From assembly GCA_028693165.1 (NCBI GenBank), contig JAQUVX010000002.1, positions 62,001-126,000 of the forward strand: 64,000 nt of DNA. The letters are read 5' to 3'. Below are positions 8,647-16,017 of this stretch, piece by piece. Each line of letters opens with the position of its first letter. The stretch's first letter is position 1. A program made the position numbers and the translations under genes. Below the pieces are notes generated by a model. It saw only the letters and a program-made list of their open reading frames with translations, made no database searches and was not told the DNA's origin. This DNA comes from Lachnospiraceae bacterium. GTDB lineage: Bacteria > Bacillota > Clostridia > Lachnospirales > Lachnospiraceae.

Positions 8647-9822
8647 TTACCGTTTCAAACCATCTACTGCTTTCTTCAACTGAGCCATTGCCTTTTCCAG
8701 CGTCGCGCGCGGACAAGCCGCATTCAGTCTCATGTACCCGGAAAGACTTCTTCCGAAGGTATACCCCTCATTCAGTCCAAGCCCGGCCTCCTCAATCATA
8801 AATCTGCGCAGTTCTTCATTATTCATACCCAGCTCCCGGCAGTCCAGCCATACCAGATAGGTTGCATCCGGGATGTTCGGCTTGATCTGCGGAATCTGCT
8901 CCGCGCAGAACTGATGGACGTAATCAAAGTTGTCGGACAGATACTGCAACAGCTGCTCCAGCCATTCTTCCCCTTCGTTGAAGGCCGCTTCCATCGCAAC
9001 GGAGCTGAATGCATTATTGCGGTGAATATCCATGCCGCCCCAGAAGCTGTCGTAGGTCTTTTTCAATTCCTGATTCGGGAAAATCACAGTGGAGGACTGT
9101 AACCCTGCCAGGTTGAAAGTCTTCGTCGCCGAGATACCCGTGATCACATGATCTGCAAGCTCCTTTGAAATCTTCGCCACCGGCGTGTGCTTCTTCCCGT
9201 GGAAAATCAGATCCGAATGAATCTCGTCCGATACCAGCAGCACGTCGTGCTTGATGCAGATCTTTGCCATCCGCTCCAGCTCTTCCGGCTCCCACACGAT
9301 TCCCAGCGGATTGTGCGGATTGCACAGCAGGAAGATTTTACACTCCTTCACCTTGTTCTCAAAGTCTTCATAATCAACATGCCAAGTTCCGTTCTCCTCG
9401 ACCAGTTGATTCTCCACCACCTCCCGGTTCCATGCTTCAATCACATCGTAAAACTCAGAGTAAACCGGTGTCTGAATCAGGATCTTGTCTCCCTCATCGC
9501 TGAACACCTTCACACAAGCTGACAACATCTGAACGACGCCCAGGCTCCAGCTCATCAGAGAAACATCCACATCCCAGTCATTTCTGCGCTTCTCCCAGCC
9601 CTTTACCGCCTCAAAGTAGCTGTCCGGTCTTGAGGTATAACCCCAGATTCCTTCTTCCGCTTTTTTCTTACATGCATCGATGATCGGCTGCGCGGTACGG
9701 AAATCCATGTCTGCAATCCACAGCGGGATTACGGAATCACTGCCAAACTTTTTCATGCGCTCGTCATACTTCGCCGCCCGGTTTCCTTCCCGGCTGATTA
9801 CTTCGTCAAAATTGTACTTCAT
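8647..9822 (-). CDS. MalY/PatB-type PLP-dependent C-S beta-lyase
   Basis: This is a 391-residue fold-type I PLP enzyme. SATKTFNLAGLQ carries the Schiff-base lysine (K234), LVSDEIHSDL the cofactor aspartate, and NPHNPLG the conserved asparagine region. The sequence pattern (WIADMDFRTAQPI near the N-terminus) is that of MalY/PatB cystathionine beta-lyases, which cleave cystathionine or cysteine to pyruvate, ammonia and a thiol. The start ATG 9822 has AAAGGAA upstream; longer starts run into the leader. It is followed by the symporter gene and preceded by a sigma-54 activator paired with a cysteine desulfidase. A role in sulfur amino-acid breakdown therefore fits better than classic aminotransfer. 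Confidence 0.88.
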   Translation of the reverse strand: MKYNFDEVISREGNRAAKYDERMKKFGSDSVIPLWIADMDFRTAQPIIDACKKKAEEGIWGYTSRPDSYFEAVKGWEKRRNDWDVDVSLMSWSLGVVQMLSACVKVFSDEGDKILIQTPVYSEFYDVIEAWNREVVENQLVEENGTWHVDYEDFENKVKECKIFLLCNPHNPLGIVWEPEELERMAKICIKHDVLLVSDEIHSDLIFHGKKHTPVAKISKELADHVITGISATKTFNLAGLQSSTVIFPNQELKKTYDSFWGGMDIHRNNAFSSVAMEAAFNEGEEWLEQLLQYLSDNFDYVHQFCAEQIPQIKPNIPDATYLVWLDCRELGMNNEELRRFMIEEAGLGLNEGYTFGRSLSGYMRLNAACPRATLEKAMAQLKKAVDGLKR

Positions 9823-9883
9823 CTGTTGTTTCCTTTCTCTGCATTCCATTTGATTTATAGTTCCTGCTGTCTTTATATAAAGC

Positions 9884-9927
9884 AAAAACCGTGCCAAATT
9901 TATTTTGATCAAATTTGCACGGTTTTT
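9884..9927 (-). terminator. Terminator after the sigma-54 activator gene
   Basis: A long hairpin (about 17 bp with one unpaired base, A-rich left arm and T-rich right arm, 9-base loop) lies between the activator gene and the lyase gene. It probably separates their transcripts. Confidence 0.75.
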
Positions 9928-9984
9928 CGTTTCATTATGATTCCATGATAGCTTTAATTGGTTGTTCTGGTTTGTTTTAATTGG

Positions 9985-12099
9985 TTATTGCGTTTTCTGG
10001 TTGCCGTATCCACTGTTTAACCACTTATGATACCCGTCTGCGGTGATCCGGCTGCCGCCACGTCCCTTTGACACGACGACCAGCCCTTCCGACTCCAGGC
10101 GCTTTAACATATCTCGAATGCTTTTCTGCGAACTGAGGATATGATGTTCGCGGGTCAGAAGAAGGAGTTTTTCTCTCCCCAGTGGTTCGTTGGCCTCGTA
10201 TGCCTCATAAAGTGCTTTCAGCAGGAACCAGTACAGCTCCCGGCCCGCGTCAGGTCGGACACAGGCTTTGGCTTCCGATTCCGCCCCGGCATCGATGTCT
10301 GGCCGCATTCTGATTCCTGGCGCACCGGTCTCTTCTAATTTAACGCGGTTTCTGGCAATCGTCGGCGGCAGATCCTCCATCCGGATCCGGTACACTCCCG
10401 TGTAATCCAGATATTCCGCTACATTGCGAAGCTCCCGGATATTGCCCGGCCAGAGATAGGAGATGAAGAAAGCCTTCACCTCCTCCGACAGCTCATAGCT
10501 GCTGTGCAGCTCTTCCTTAAACTGATTCAGCAGCAAAAAGATATCGTCGCCCCGCTCTCGCAGAGGCGGAACCATCACCGGAAGCGTATTTAACCGGTAG
10601 TACAGATCTTTCCGAAAGGTTCCATCCTCCACCTTCTTTTCCAGTGATTCATTGGTCGCCGCAATGATCCGGACATCGATCTTGATGATCTGGGTTCCTC
10701 CGATGCGCATGATTTCCCGCTCCTGAAGCACGCGCAGCAGCTTGATCTGCAAAAGCGGACTCATGCCCTCGACCTCGTCCAAAAACAGTGTTCCCTTGTG
10801 CGCGAATTCAAACAGGCCGATCTTTCCTCCCTTTTTCGCCCCGGTAAAGGCGCCCTCCTCGTAACCGAACAGTTCACTTTCCAGCAGATTTTCCGGCATG
10901 GCCGCCACGTTGATCGCGATAAAAGGGCCATCCTTCCGCTTGGAGGCATGATGCACCGCGTGCGCCAAAAGCTCTTTGCCGGTTCCCGTTTCTCCTATAA
11001 TCAGAACCGGGCTTTCCGTCCTGGACATCTTGGCCGAAATCTCCTTCGTCTTCTGCACGGCCTCCGACGCTCCAACAATATCGTCAAAGGTGTATCGGGC
11101 GCAGTGCCCTTTGTGCATGATCTGACTTCTCAATTCATTCTGTTTTTTCTCCACATCATTGAAGCGCTGCACCGTCGCAAAGGCCCCCGTGCACTCCTGA
11201 TTCCGCATGACCGGCACGACCTTGATGCTGACATTGATTCCATTCAGCTTCACGATCTTTTCGGAGATCTCTTCCTTTCCCTCCAGGCATTGATGAAATG
11301 GAATGTAGGCAAATACCTCCTCGCCGCCTTTTCCCATGACGAGCTTTCGGTCTACCCGCAAAATCTCCTCGGCCTTCTGATTGCAGGCAAAAATCTTCCC
11401 GCTCTCATTCACCCCGACAATGCCCTCGTCCAGAATTTCCATCAGAATGTGAAACTGGCTCTCAAGACGGATGGAGCGGTTGTACATCTGGTCAAAGCTG
11501 TAGTCATTGGTGGACATCTCCTCGACATAGCGCTTGAAGCCTTCTGTTTCCATAATATTCTCAACGCCCAGGCGGATCGCAATCTCGATCATCATTCCCG
11601 ACGTACAGGAACGGTGATTGAGATTCATGACCTCGGTGATCCCGTCCGGCACATACCGCGCTTCGTCCGGCGTCACCGCCAGCCTGATGTCTTCCTTCAG
11701 CACCGCCCCCGGATAGAACGGAATAAACTTCACATGGTTGATTCCCAACTGCTGCAGCTGTGCGATCGCCTCCCGCGCCATCGTCTCCGTCATGTTCACA
11801 TACAGGGCTTTTGTTCCTTTCGGAATTGCCTGAAGACGTTTTAACGCGCTGTTCTTATAAGAAACGGAAATCGCCATGGTCTGACCGTCAATGGGAACAT
11901 GCTTTGCAACTTCCTCCGCAGAACCATAGGCATCCGTGGAAACCACATACAGATCCGCCCGCGGCAGGATTCCCATGGCGGTGCCATCCCGCACGCTGCG
12001 CGATTCCACCAGTGCGACCTCCGAAAAAACACTTCTGACCTCATCTGCATAGAACTGACACGCCCTTGGGTCCAATGCAACCACTATGATTTTCTTCAC
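9985..12099 (-). CDS. cdsR: Sigma-54-dependent transcriptional activator, CdsR-like
   Basis: This 704-residue enhancer-binding protein has an N-terminal receiver-like or PrpR-like sensory region (about 1-190), a PAS domain (about 205-315) and an AAA+ core. The core has Walker A GETGTGKE (near 370), the sigma-54 contact loop GAFTGA (near 416), Walker B GTLFLDEVEG and an arginine-finger segment. The C-terminus (about 625-700) is not a Fis helix but looks like a winged helix, with SIRDMLKRLESEGLVVVSKGRGGSRIT. It is divergent from a cysteine desulfidase gene that carries a textbook -24/-12 promoter. This matches the CdsR/CdsB pair described in Clostridioides difficile; the symbol is assigned by that analogy. 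Confidence 0.85.
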   Translation of the reverse strand: MKKIIVVALDPRACQFYADEVRSVFSEVALVESRSVRDGTAMGILPRADLYVVSTDAYGSAEEVAKHVPIDGQTMAISVSYKNSALKRLQAIPKGTKALYVNMTETMAREAIAQLQQLGINHVKFIPFYPGAVLKEDIRLAVTPDEARYVPDGITEVMNLNHRSCTSGMMIEIAIRLGVENIMETEGFKRYVEEMSTNDYSFDQMYNRSIRLESQFHILMEILDEGIVGVNESGKIFACNQKAEEILRVDRKLVMGKGGEEVFAYIPFHQCLEGKEEISEKIVKLNGINVSIKVVPVMRNQECTGAFATVQRFNDVEKKQNELRSQIMHKGHCARYTFDDIVGASEAVQKTKEISAKMSRTESPVLIIGETGTGKELLAHAVHHASKRKDGPFIAINVAAMPENLLESELFGYEEGAFTGAKKGGKIGLFEFAHKGTLFLDEVEGMSPLLQIKLLRVLQEREIMRIGGTQIIKIDVRIIAATNESLEKKVEDGTFRKDLYYRLNTLPVMVPPLRERGDDIFLLLNQFKEELHSSYELSEEVKAFFISYLWPGNIRELRNVAEYLDYTGVYRIRMEDLPPTIARNRVKLEETGAPGIRMRPDIDAGAESEAKACVRPDAGRELYWFLLKALYEAYEANEPLGREKLLLLTREHHILSSQKSIRDMLKRLESEGLVVVSKGRGGSRITADGYHKWLNSGYGNQKTQ

Positions 12100-12143
12100 C
12101 CTTCACCTCATGCTTTCACACGGCTTCTCGTTCGTTTGTTTTA

Positions 12144-12204
12144 ACCATTTTACCATTTCATTTGACCATTTGCAACAGTTCAAACCATTTATCGAACAAA
12201 CCAT
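12144..12204. promoter_or_regulatory. Cluster of ACCATTT repeats, likely upstream activator sites
   Basis: The heptamer ACCATTT occurs at 12144, 12152, 12165 and 12184, with a shorter ACCAT at 12200. The cluster lies about 35-95 bases upstream of the sigma-54 promoter, where enhancer sites for a sigma-54 activator are expected. Confidence 0.55.
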
Positions 12205-12238
12205 GCCCATGCACGCCCATTTTTCGTCATTGCAATCT

Positions 12239-12253
12239 TGGCACGAATCTTGC
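12239..12253 (+). promoter_or_regulatory. Sigma-54 (-24/-12) promoter
   Basis: TGGCAC (12239-12244), five bases, then TTGC (12250-12253) match the sigma-54 consensus TGGCAC-N5-TTGC exactly. It is 54 bases before the start codon of the cysteine desulfidase gene, and the gene for a sigma-54 activator is divergent from it. Confidence 0.9.
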
Positions 12254-12307
12254 TTATATAATCTGTATATCGTGGAATCATTCCACGTACCATAGGAGGA
12301 AATCATC

Positions 12308-13597
12308 ATGATCAATAAAGAAGAATTGCTGACAATCTTACACCAGGACGTTGTTCCTGCACTTGGGTGTACCGAGCCTGTCTGTGTGGCACTTGCCGCT
12401 GCGGATGCCTACCATGCCATCGGCGGAGACATCGTATCCATCAAGGTCGAGGTCAATCCCGGCATCTACAAGAACGGAATGTCCGTCGGAATCCCAGGCT
12501 TTAACCGCGTGGGACTGAAATATGCCGCTGCACTCGGCGCTCTGCTCAACAACCCGCAGAAAAAGCTGGAGCTGCTGGAGGACATCTCCGACGAGATCAG
12601 CCGCAACGCCATCACCATGGTGGAATCGAAGCAGGTCGTGGTTATGATCAAGCACGACGAGACCGCGCTCTATACCCGCGCCGAAATCATCACCACCAGC
12701 GGCATCGGCATTTCCGAGATCCGCGGCACGCACTCCAATATCATCTTTACCAAGAGCAACAACGATGTCCTGTTCCAGAAGGAATATCATGCGGGTTCTG
12801 CGGACAAGCTGCATGATCAGTTGAAAACCATGAAGCTGGCAGAGCTTCGCGCACTGGTTGACACCTGTACGATGGACGATCTGGAATTTATGATGGATGG
12901 GGTCAAGCTCAACGAACAGTTGGCAGATTTTGGACTGGAGCATGAGGTTGGAATCGGCATCGCGTCTGCATTTAAAAACACCCTGATTCCTTCTGCTATG
13001 GGCGACAACATTTTCAGTCAGATTATGATGCGCGTAGCCAGCAGCGCGGAGGGGCGCATGAGCGGATGTCCTTATGCGGTTATGAGCAGTGCCGGAAGCG
13101 GCAACCACGGATTGACCGCAATCATCCCGGTCGTGGAAATGGCACAGCACATCCACGCGCCTGAGCTTCTGACAAGAAAAGCGATTGCATTTTCCCACAT
13201 TGTAAATATTTATATCAAACTGTATACCGGCAAATTATCCGCCCTCTGCGGCTGTGGTGTATCCGCCGCAACGGCTGCCTCCGCAGCAATCACCTGGCTG
13301 CTGGGCGGTGACGACAAGCAGATTGCCTCCGCAGTCATCAACATGAGCGGCAACGTGACCGGCATGATCTGTGACGGCGGAAAAATCGGCTGTGCCCTAA
13401 AGCTGGCGACCGCCTCCTCCGCAGCCCTGATGAGTGCGTACCTCGCAATCTCCAATGTGGTTCTGCAGCCTTCCGACGGCATCTGTGACGCGACGGCCGA
13501 GCAGGCCATTCAGAATATGGGGCTGGTCAGCTCCCCTGGTATGATCAAGACCGACAAGGTAATCCTGGATATTATGCTTCAGAAAGATCAGAAATAA
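12308..13597 (+). CDS. cdsB: L-cysteine desulfidase (CyuA/CdsB, UPF0597 family)
   Basis: This 429-residue protein carries the family hallmark PALGCTEP at its N-terminus (C21) and further cysteines at C314, C316, C355 and C362 (LCGCG and ICDGGKIGC), suited to hold a [4Fe-4S] cluster. The family degrades L-cysteine to pyruvate, ammonia and hydrogen sulfide; members are often mislabelled as serine deaminase subunits. The start follows AGGAGG at 8 bases. The gene is alone in its transcript, closed by a terminator, and driven by a sigma-54 promoter next to a matching activator gene. Cysteine-induced expression under SigL is the likely control, by analogy with C. difficile. Confidence 0.9.
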   Translation: MINKEELLTILHQDVVPALGCTEPVCVALAAADAYHAIGGDIVSIKVEVNPGIYKNGMSVGIPGFNRVGLKYAAALGALLNNPQKKLELLEDISDEISRNAITMVESKQVVVMIKHDETALYTRAEIITTSGIGISEIRGTHSNIIFTKSNNDVLFQKEYHAGSADKLHDQLKTMKLAELRALVDTCTMDDLEFMMDGVKLNEQLADFGLEHEVGIGIASAFKNTLIPSAMGDNIFSQIMMRVASSAEGRMSGCPYAVMSSAGSGNHGLTAIIPVVEMAQHIHAPELLTRKAIAFSHIVNIYIKLYTGKLSALCGCGVSAATAASAAITWLLGGDDKQIASAVINMSGNVTGMICDGGKIGCALKLATASSAALMSAYLAISNVVLQPSDGICDATAEQAIQNMGLVSSPGMIKTDKVILDIMLQKDQK

Positions 13598-13611
13598 CAC
13601 GAAATTCCTTG

Positions 13612-13659
13612 ACTTCCTGTGCAGGCAGCGTAAGCGAGACACGCTGCCGCACAGGAAGT
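13612..13659 (+). terminator. Terminator after the cysteine desulfidase gene
   Basis: Arms starting ACTTCCTGTGC and ending GCACAGGAAGT form a stem of about 20 bp with small bulges, followed by TTTTT on the plus strand. Confidence 0.9.
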
Positions 13660-13661
13660 TT

Positions 13662-15068
13662 TTATGAGCAGAGAACGGAACTGGATGATATCAGCTCATC
13701 TTTTTTCGATAAACTATGCAATTCCCTCATGACGGATTTTACCATAACAATCATAACCAGGAACGTTACAAGATCTGCAGCCGGTGCAGAGAATAATGGT
13801 CCCTCTACGCCAAGAGCCAATGGCAGGATCAGTACCAGCGGGACACTTAATACAAAATCGCGAAGCAGGGAAAGCCCCATCGCCATAATCGGTTTTCCTA
13901 AGGACTGCAGGAATACGCTGGTTGCTTTTACGACACAGCAGAACACAATCGTGCTCAGGAAAATGCGGAATGACAGAACGCCAAACTCATTATATAAGCT
14001 GCTCTCGCTTCCAAACAGGCTCAGAATCTGCAATGGGAACACCTCGAAGCATACGGTAGCAATCACTCCGATACATACCTCGGCGATCATCATCTTTTTA
14101 TAGATTTCCTTGACGCGGTCAAAGTGACCGGCGCCATAATTGTATCCAACGATCGGCTGTGAACCTGCTGCCACACCAATGACGAATGCGATAACAATCT
14201 GGAATACCTTCATTACAATTCCAACCACGGTCATCGGAATATCCGCACCGTATTTTGACATTGCACCGTACGTTACCAGCACATTGTTCATAACACCCAT
14301 AATAATGACGATCGATAATTGGGTCAGGAAGCTGCTGATTCCAAGCGGTAATACACGGCGAAGAATTGCACCCTTTAACGCAAAGCTTTCTTTGGTTAAC
14401 CGGAATGACTTTGTATGAAATAAGTAATATACCGCAAGCGCCGCTGATACCACCTGACCGGCTATGGTCGCAATCGCCGCACCCCTGACACCCCAGTGCA
14501 TTACAAAAATCGCAATCGGGTCCAGAATGACGTTCATGATACATCCAACCAACGTAGAGATCATAGCAAACTGCGGGCTTCCATCTGCACGGATGACCGA
14601 GTTCATTCCATTGGCAAACATGAAAAACGGAATACCAATTACGATAATATCAAAGTAATCTCTTGCATATCCAATATTATTTTCTGTAGCTCCGAACGCT
14701 CCCAGAATTCCTTCTCTGCTAAAGATGAAAATAAGCATTAAGACGATGCTTCCAACAACCAGCATCGTAAGGGCATTTCCAACGCCTTTTTTCGTGCCTT
14801 CTGTGTCTCTTTTTCCCTGGCAGATGCTCAAGAAAGCGGCACATCCGTCTCCAATCATCAGAGCAATGGCAAGTGCGATAACCGTGATCGGAAATACGAC
14901 GTTTGTCGCTCCGTTTCCAAGATATCCAACGCCTCTTCCGATGAAGATCTGGTCTACAATGTTGTAAAGTGACGATACAAGCAATGACATGATGCACGGA
15001 ATTGAAAACTTCATCATCAGTTTTCCGATTGGTGCCTCCGCAAGATACGAGTTTGAATTTTGATTCAT
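13662..15068 (-). CDS. MATE family efflux transporter
   Basis: This 468-residue protein has twelve membrane helices in two homologous halves. The N-terminus IGKLMMKFSIPCIMSLLVSSLYNIVDQIFIG is typical of Firmicute MATE/NorM-type exporters, which move cationic drugs or metabolites using sodium or proton gradients. The start ATG follows AAGGAG at 8 bases. A terminator-like hairpin lies in its leader (15094-15136), and a TetR gene is divergent. Expression is therefore probably controlled at two levels: initiation by TetR and read-through of the leader hairpin. Confidence 0.92.
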   Translation of the reverse strand: MNQNSNSYLAEAPIGKLMMKFSIPCIMSLLVSSLYNIVDQIFIGRGVGYLGNGATNVVFPITVIALAIALMIGDGCAAFLSICQGKRDTEGTKKGVGNALTMLVVGSIVLMLIFIFSREGILGAFGATENNIGYARDYFDIIVIGIPFFMFANGMNSVIRADGSPQFAMISTLVGCIMNVILDPIAIFVMHWGVRGAAIATIAGQVVSAALAVYYLFHTKSFRLTKESFALKGAILRRVLPLGISSFLTQLSIVIIMGVMNNVLVTYGAMSKYGADIPMTVVGIVMKVFQIVIAFVIGVAAGSQPIVGYNYGAGHFDRVKEIYKKMMIAEVCIGVIATVCFEVFPLQILSLFGSESSLYNEFGVLSFRIFLSTIVFCCVVKATSVFLQSLGKPIMAMGLSLLRDFVLSVPLVLILPLALGVEGPLFSAPAADLVTFLVMIVMVKSVMRELHSLSKKDELISSSSVLCS

Positions 15069-15093
15069 TTTTAGTTCTCCTTCTTTTACTCAC

Positions 15094-15136
15094 AAAAAAG
15101 GTAACTATTGTGTCTGGCTTTCACACAATAGCTACC
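15094..15136 (-). terminator. Terminator hairpin in the MATE gene leader (possible attenuator)
   Basis: On the minus strand a stem of about 14 bp (arms 15123-15136 and 15100-15113, one mismatch, 9-base loop) is followed directly by six T residues (15099-15094). It lies only 26 bases before the MATE start codon and downstream of the predicted promoter. Full expression would require read-through. Confidence 0.7.
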
Positions 15137-15156
15137 ACCTGTTTTTCTACTCACTT

Positions 15157-15186
15157 ATTATATACTGATTTTAAAAGTTTCTGTAA
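15157..15186 (-). promoter_or_regulatory. Predicted promoter of the MATE gene
   Basis: TTACAG (15186-15181), an 18-base spacer and TATAAT (15162-15157). The -10 is perfect and the -35 is weak. The inferred leader of about 80 bases includes the terminator hairpin. Confidence 0.45.
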
Positions 15187-15267
15187 TATGTAATTTATGC
15201 CAAACTTTTTTCGGATTTTTCCGTTCTTGTATGCAAAAACGCTTACCAAAAGCGCATTGCGGGAGGT

Positions 15268-15344
15268 GCGTTATCACACACTCGTTTGACTTTTCAACAG
15301 ATGTGTATTATAATTCATTTGTTGAAAATCACTATGTGATACGC
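15268..15344. promoter_or_regulatory. Promoter of the tetR gene inside two nested inverted repeats
   Basis: The plus-strand promoter is TTGACT (15286-15291), 17 bases, TATAAT (15309-15314). It is bracketed by an inner inverted repeat (15293-15303 and 15316-15326, 10 of 11 positions paired, arms TTCAACAGATG/CATTTGTTGAA). An outer one is 15268-15278 and 15335-15344 (GCGTTATCACA/TGTGATACGC, one gap). Both are centred on the -10 box, as expected for autorepression. Confidence 0.7.
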
Positions 15345-15385
15345 AAGAACGTGATAATTGAGATATTACACAAGGAGGGGTCTCA

Positions 15386-15991
15386 ATGAACGAACCGAAG
15401 CAAGACCGAAGAATTCGCCGCACCCAGAAGCTGCTGAGAGACAGTCTGATCGAATTGATGCAGGAGAAGGCATTTAAGAATATATCCGTCAAGGACATCA
15501 CCGAGCGCGCCGACTTAAACCGCGGTACCTTTTATCTTCATTACAATGATACCTACCAACTGCTGCAAAGTATCGAGGATGAGGTTCTGTCGAACTTTCA
15601 GGAGATGATCCGCTGCTACAGCCACTCCTTCCAGCTCGACACGCTGCTCCCGGTGCTGAATCCGGTCATCGACTACATCAGCAGCAACAGCGCACTCTGC
15701 CGGATTCTGTTCGAGAACACGGCCTCGACCGATTTTCTGAACCGCTTTCACCGCCTGATCAACGAAAACGGCCAGGAAATCATCCAGCATATGTTTCCAG
15801 GTGCCGATCCCGCCATCAGCGACTGCTGCTTCGAATTCATCACCTACGGGCTGATCGGACTCATCCGACAATGGCTGGACAACGGCCAGGCGCTCCCCAA
15901 GGCACAGCTCGCCGCACTGGCCGACCGCGCCGTCATGGGAACTGCGGACCGGCTGCTGCGGGAAAAAGAAGGTGCTGCTCACCTTGCATGA
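15386..15991 (+). CDS. TetR/AcrR family transcriptional regulator
   Basis: This 201-residue protein has a TetR DNA-binding domain at about residues 8-58 (RRIRRTQKLLRDSLIELM ... LNRGTFYLHYNDTYQLLQSI). A C-terminal domain of the type often found in Firmicute regulators related to DhaS follows. The start follows AAGGAGGGG. The gene is divergent from the MATE exporter, which is the obvious target. Its own promoter lies inside nested inverted repeats. The stop codon falls within the right arm of its terminator hairpin. Confidence 0.9.
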   Translation: MNEPKQDRRIRRTQKLLRDSLIELMQEKAFKNISVKDITERADLNRGTFYLHYNDTYQLLQSIEDEVLSNFQEMIRCYSHSFQLDTLLPVLNPVIDYISSNSALCRILFENTASTDFLNRFHRLINENGQEIIQHMFPGADPAISDCCFEFITYGLIGLIRQWLDNGQALPKAQLAALADRAVMGTADRLLREKEGAAHLA

Positions 15992-16005
15992 GCAGCACCT
16001 TCTTT
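15965..16005. terminator. Bidirectional terminator
   Basis: Perfect 17-bp arms (15965-15981 and 15989-16005) with a 7-base loop. T-rich ends on both strands allow it to serve the tetR gene (plus) and the giant surface protein gene (minus). The tetR stop codon is in its right arm. Confidence 0.9.
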
Positions 16006-16017
16006 GCGTGTAAACCG

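Noticed and set aside
10798..11844. A 348-codon plus-strand frame opposite the sigma-54 activator
   Set aside because: It is the complement of a well-supported gene with intact AAA+ motifs and has no ribosome binding site or recognisable domain.
12144..12204. ACCATTT repeats as a small CRISPR-like array
   Set aside because: The units are only 7 bases, spacing is irregular and no cas genes are near; enhancer sites fit better.
15094..15136. MATE leader as a guanidine or other known riboswitch
   Set aside because: The leader before the hairpin is too short and I see no known aptamer consensus; only a terminator can be supported.
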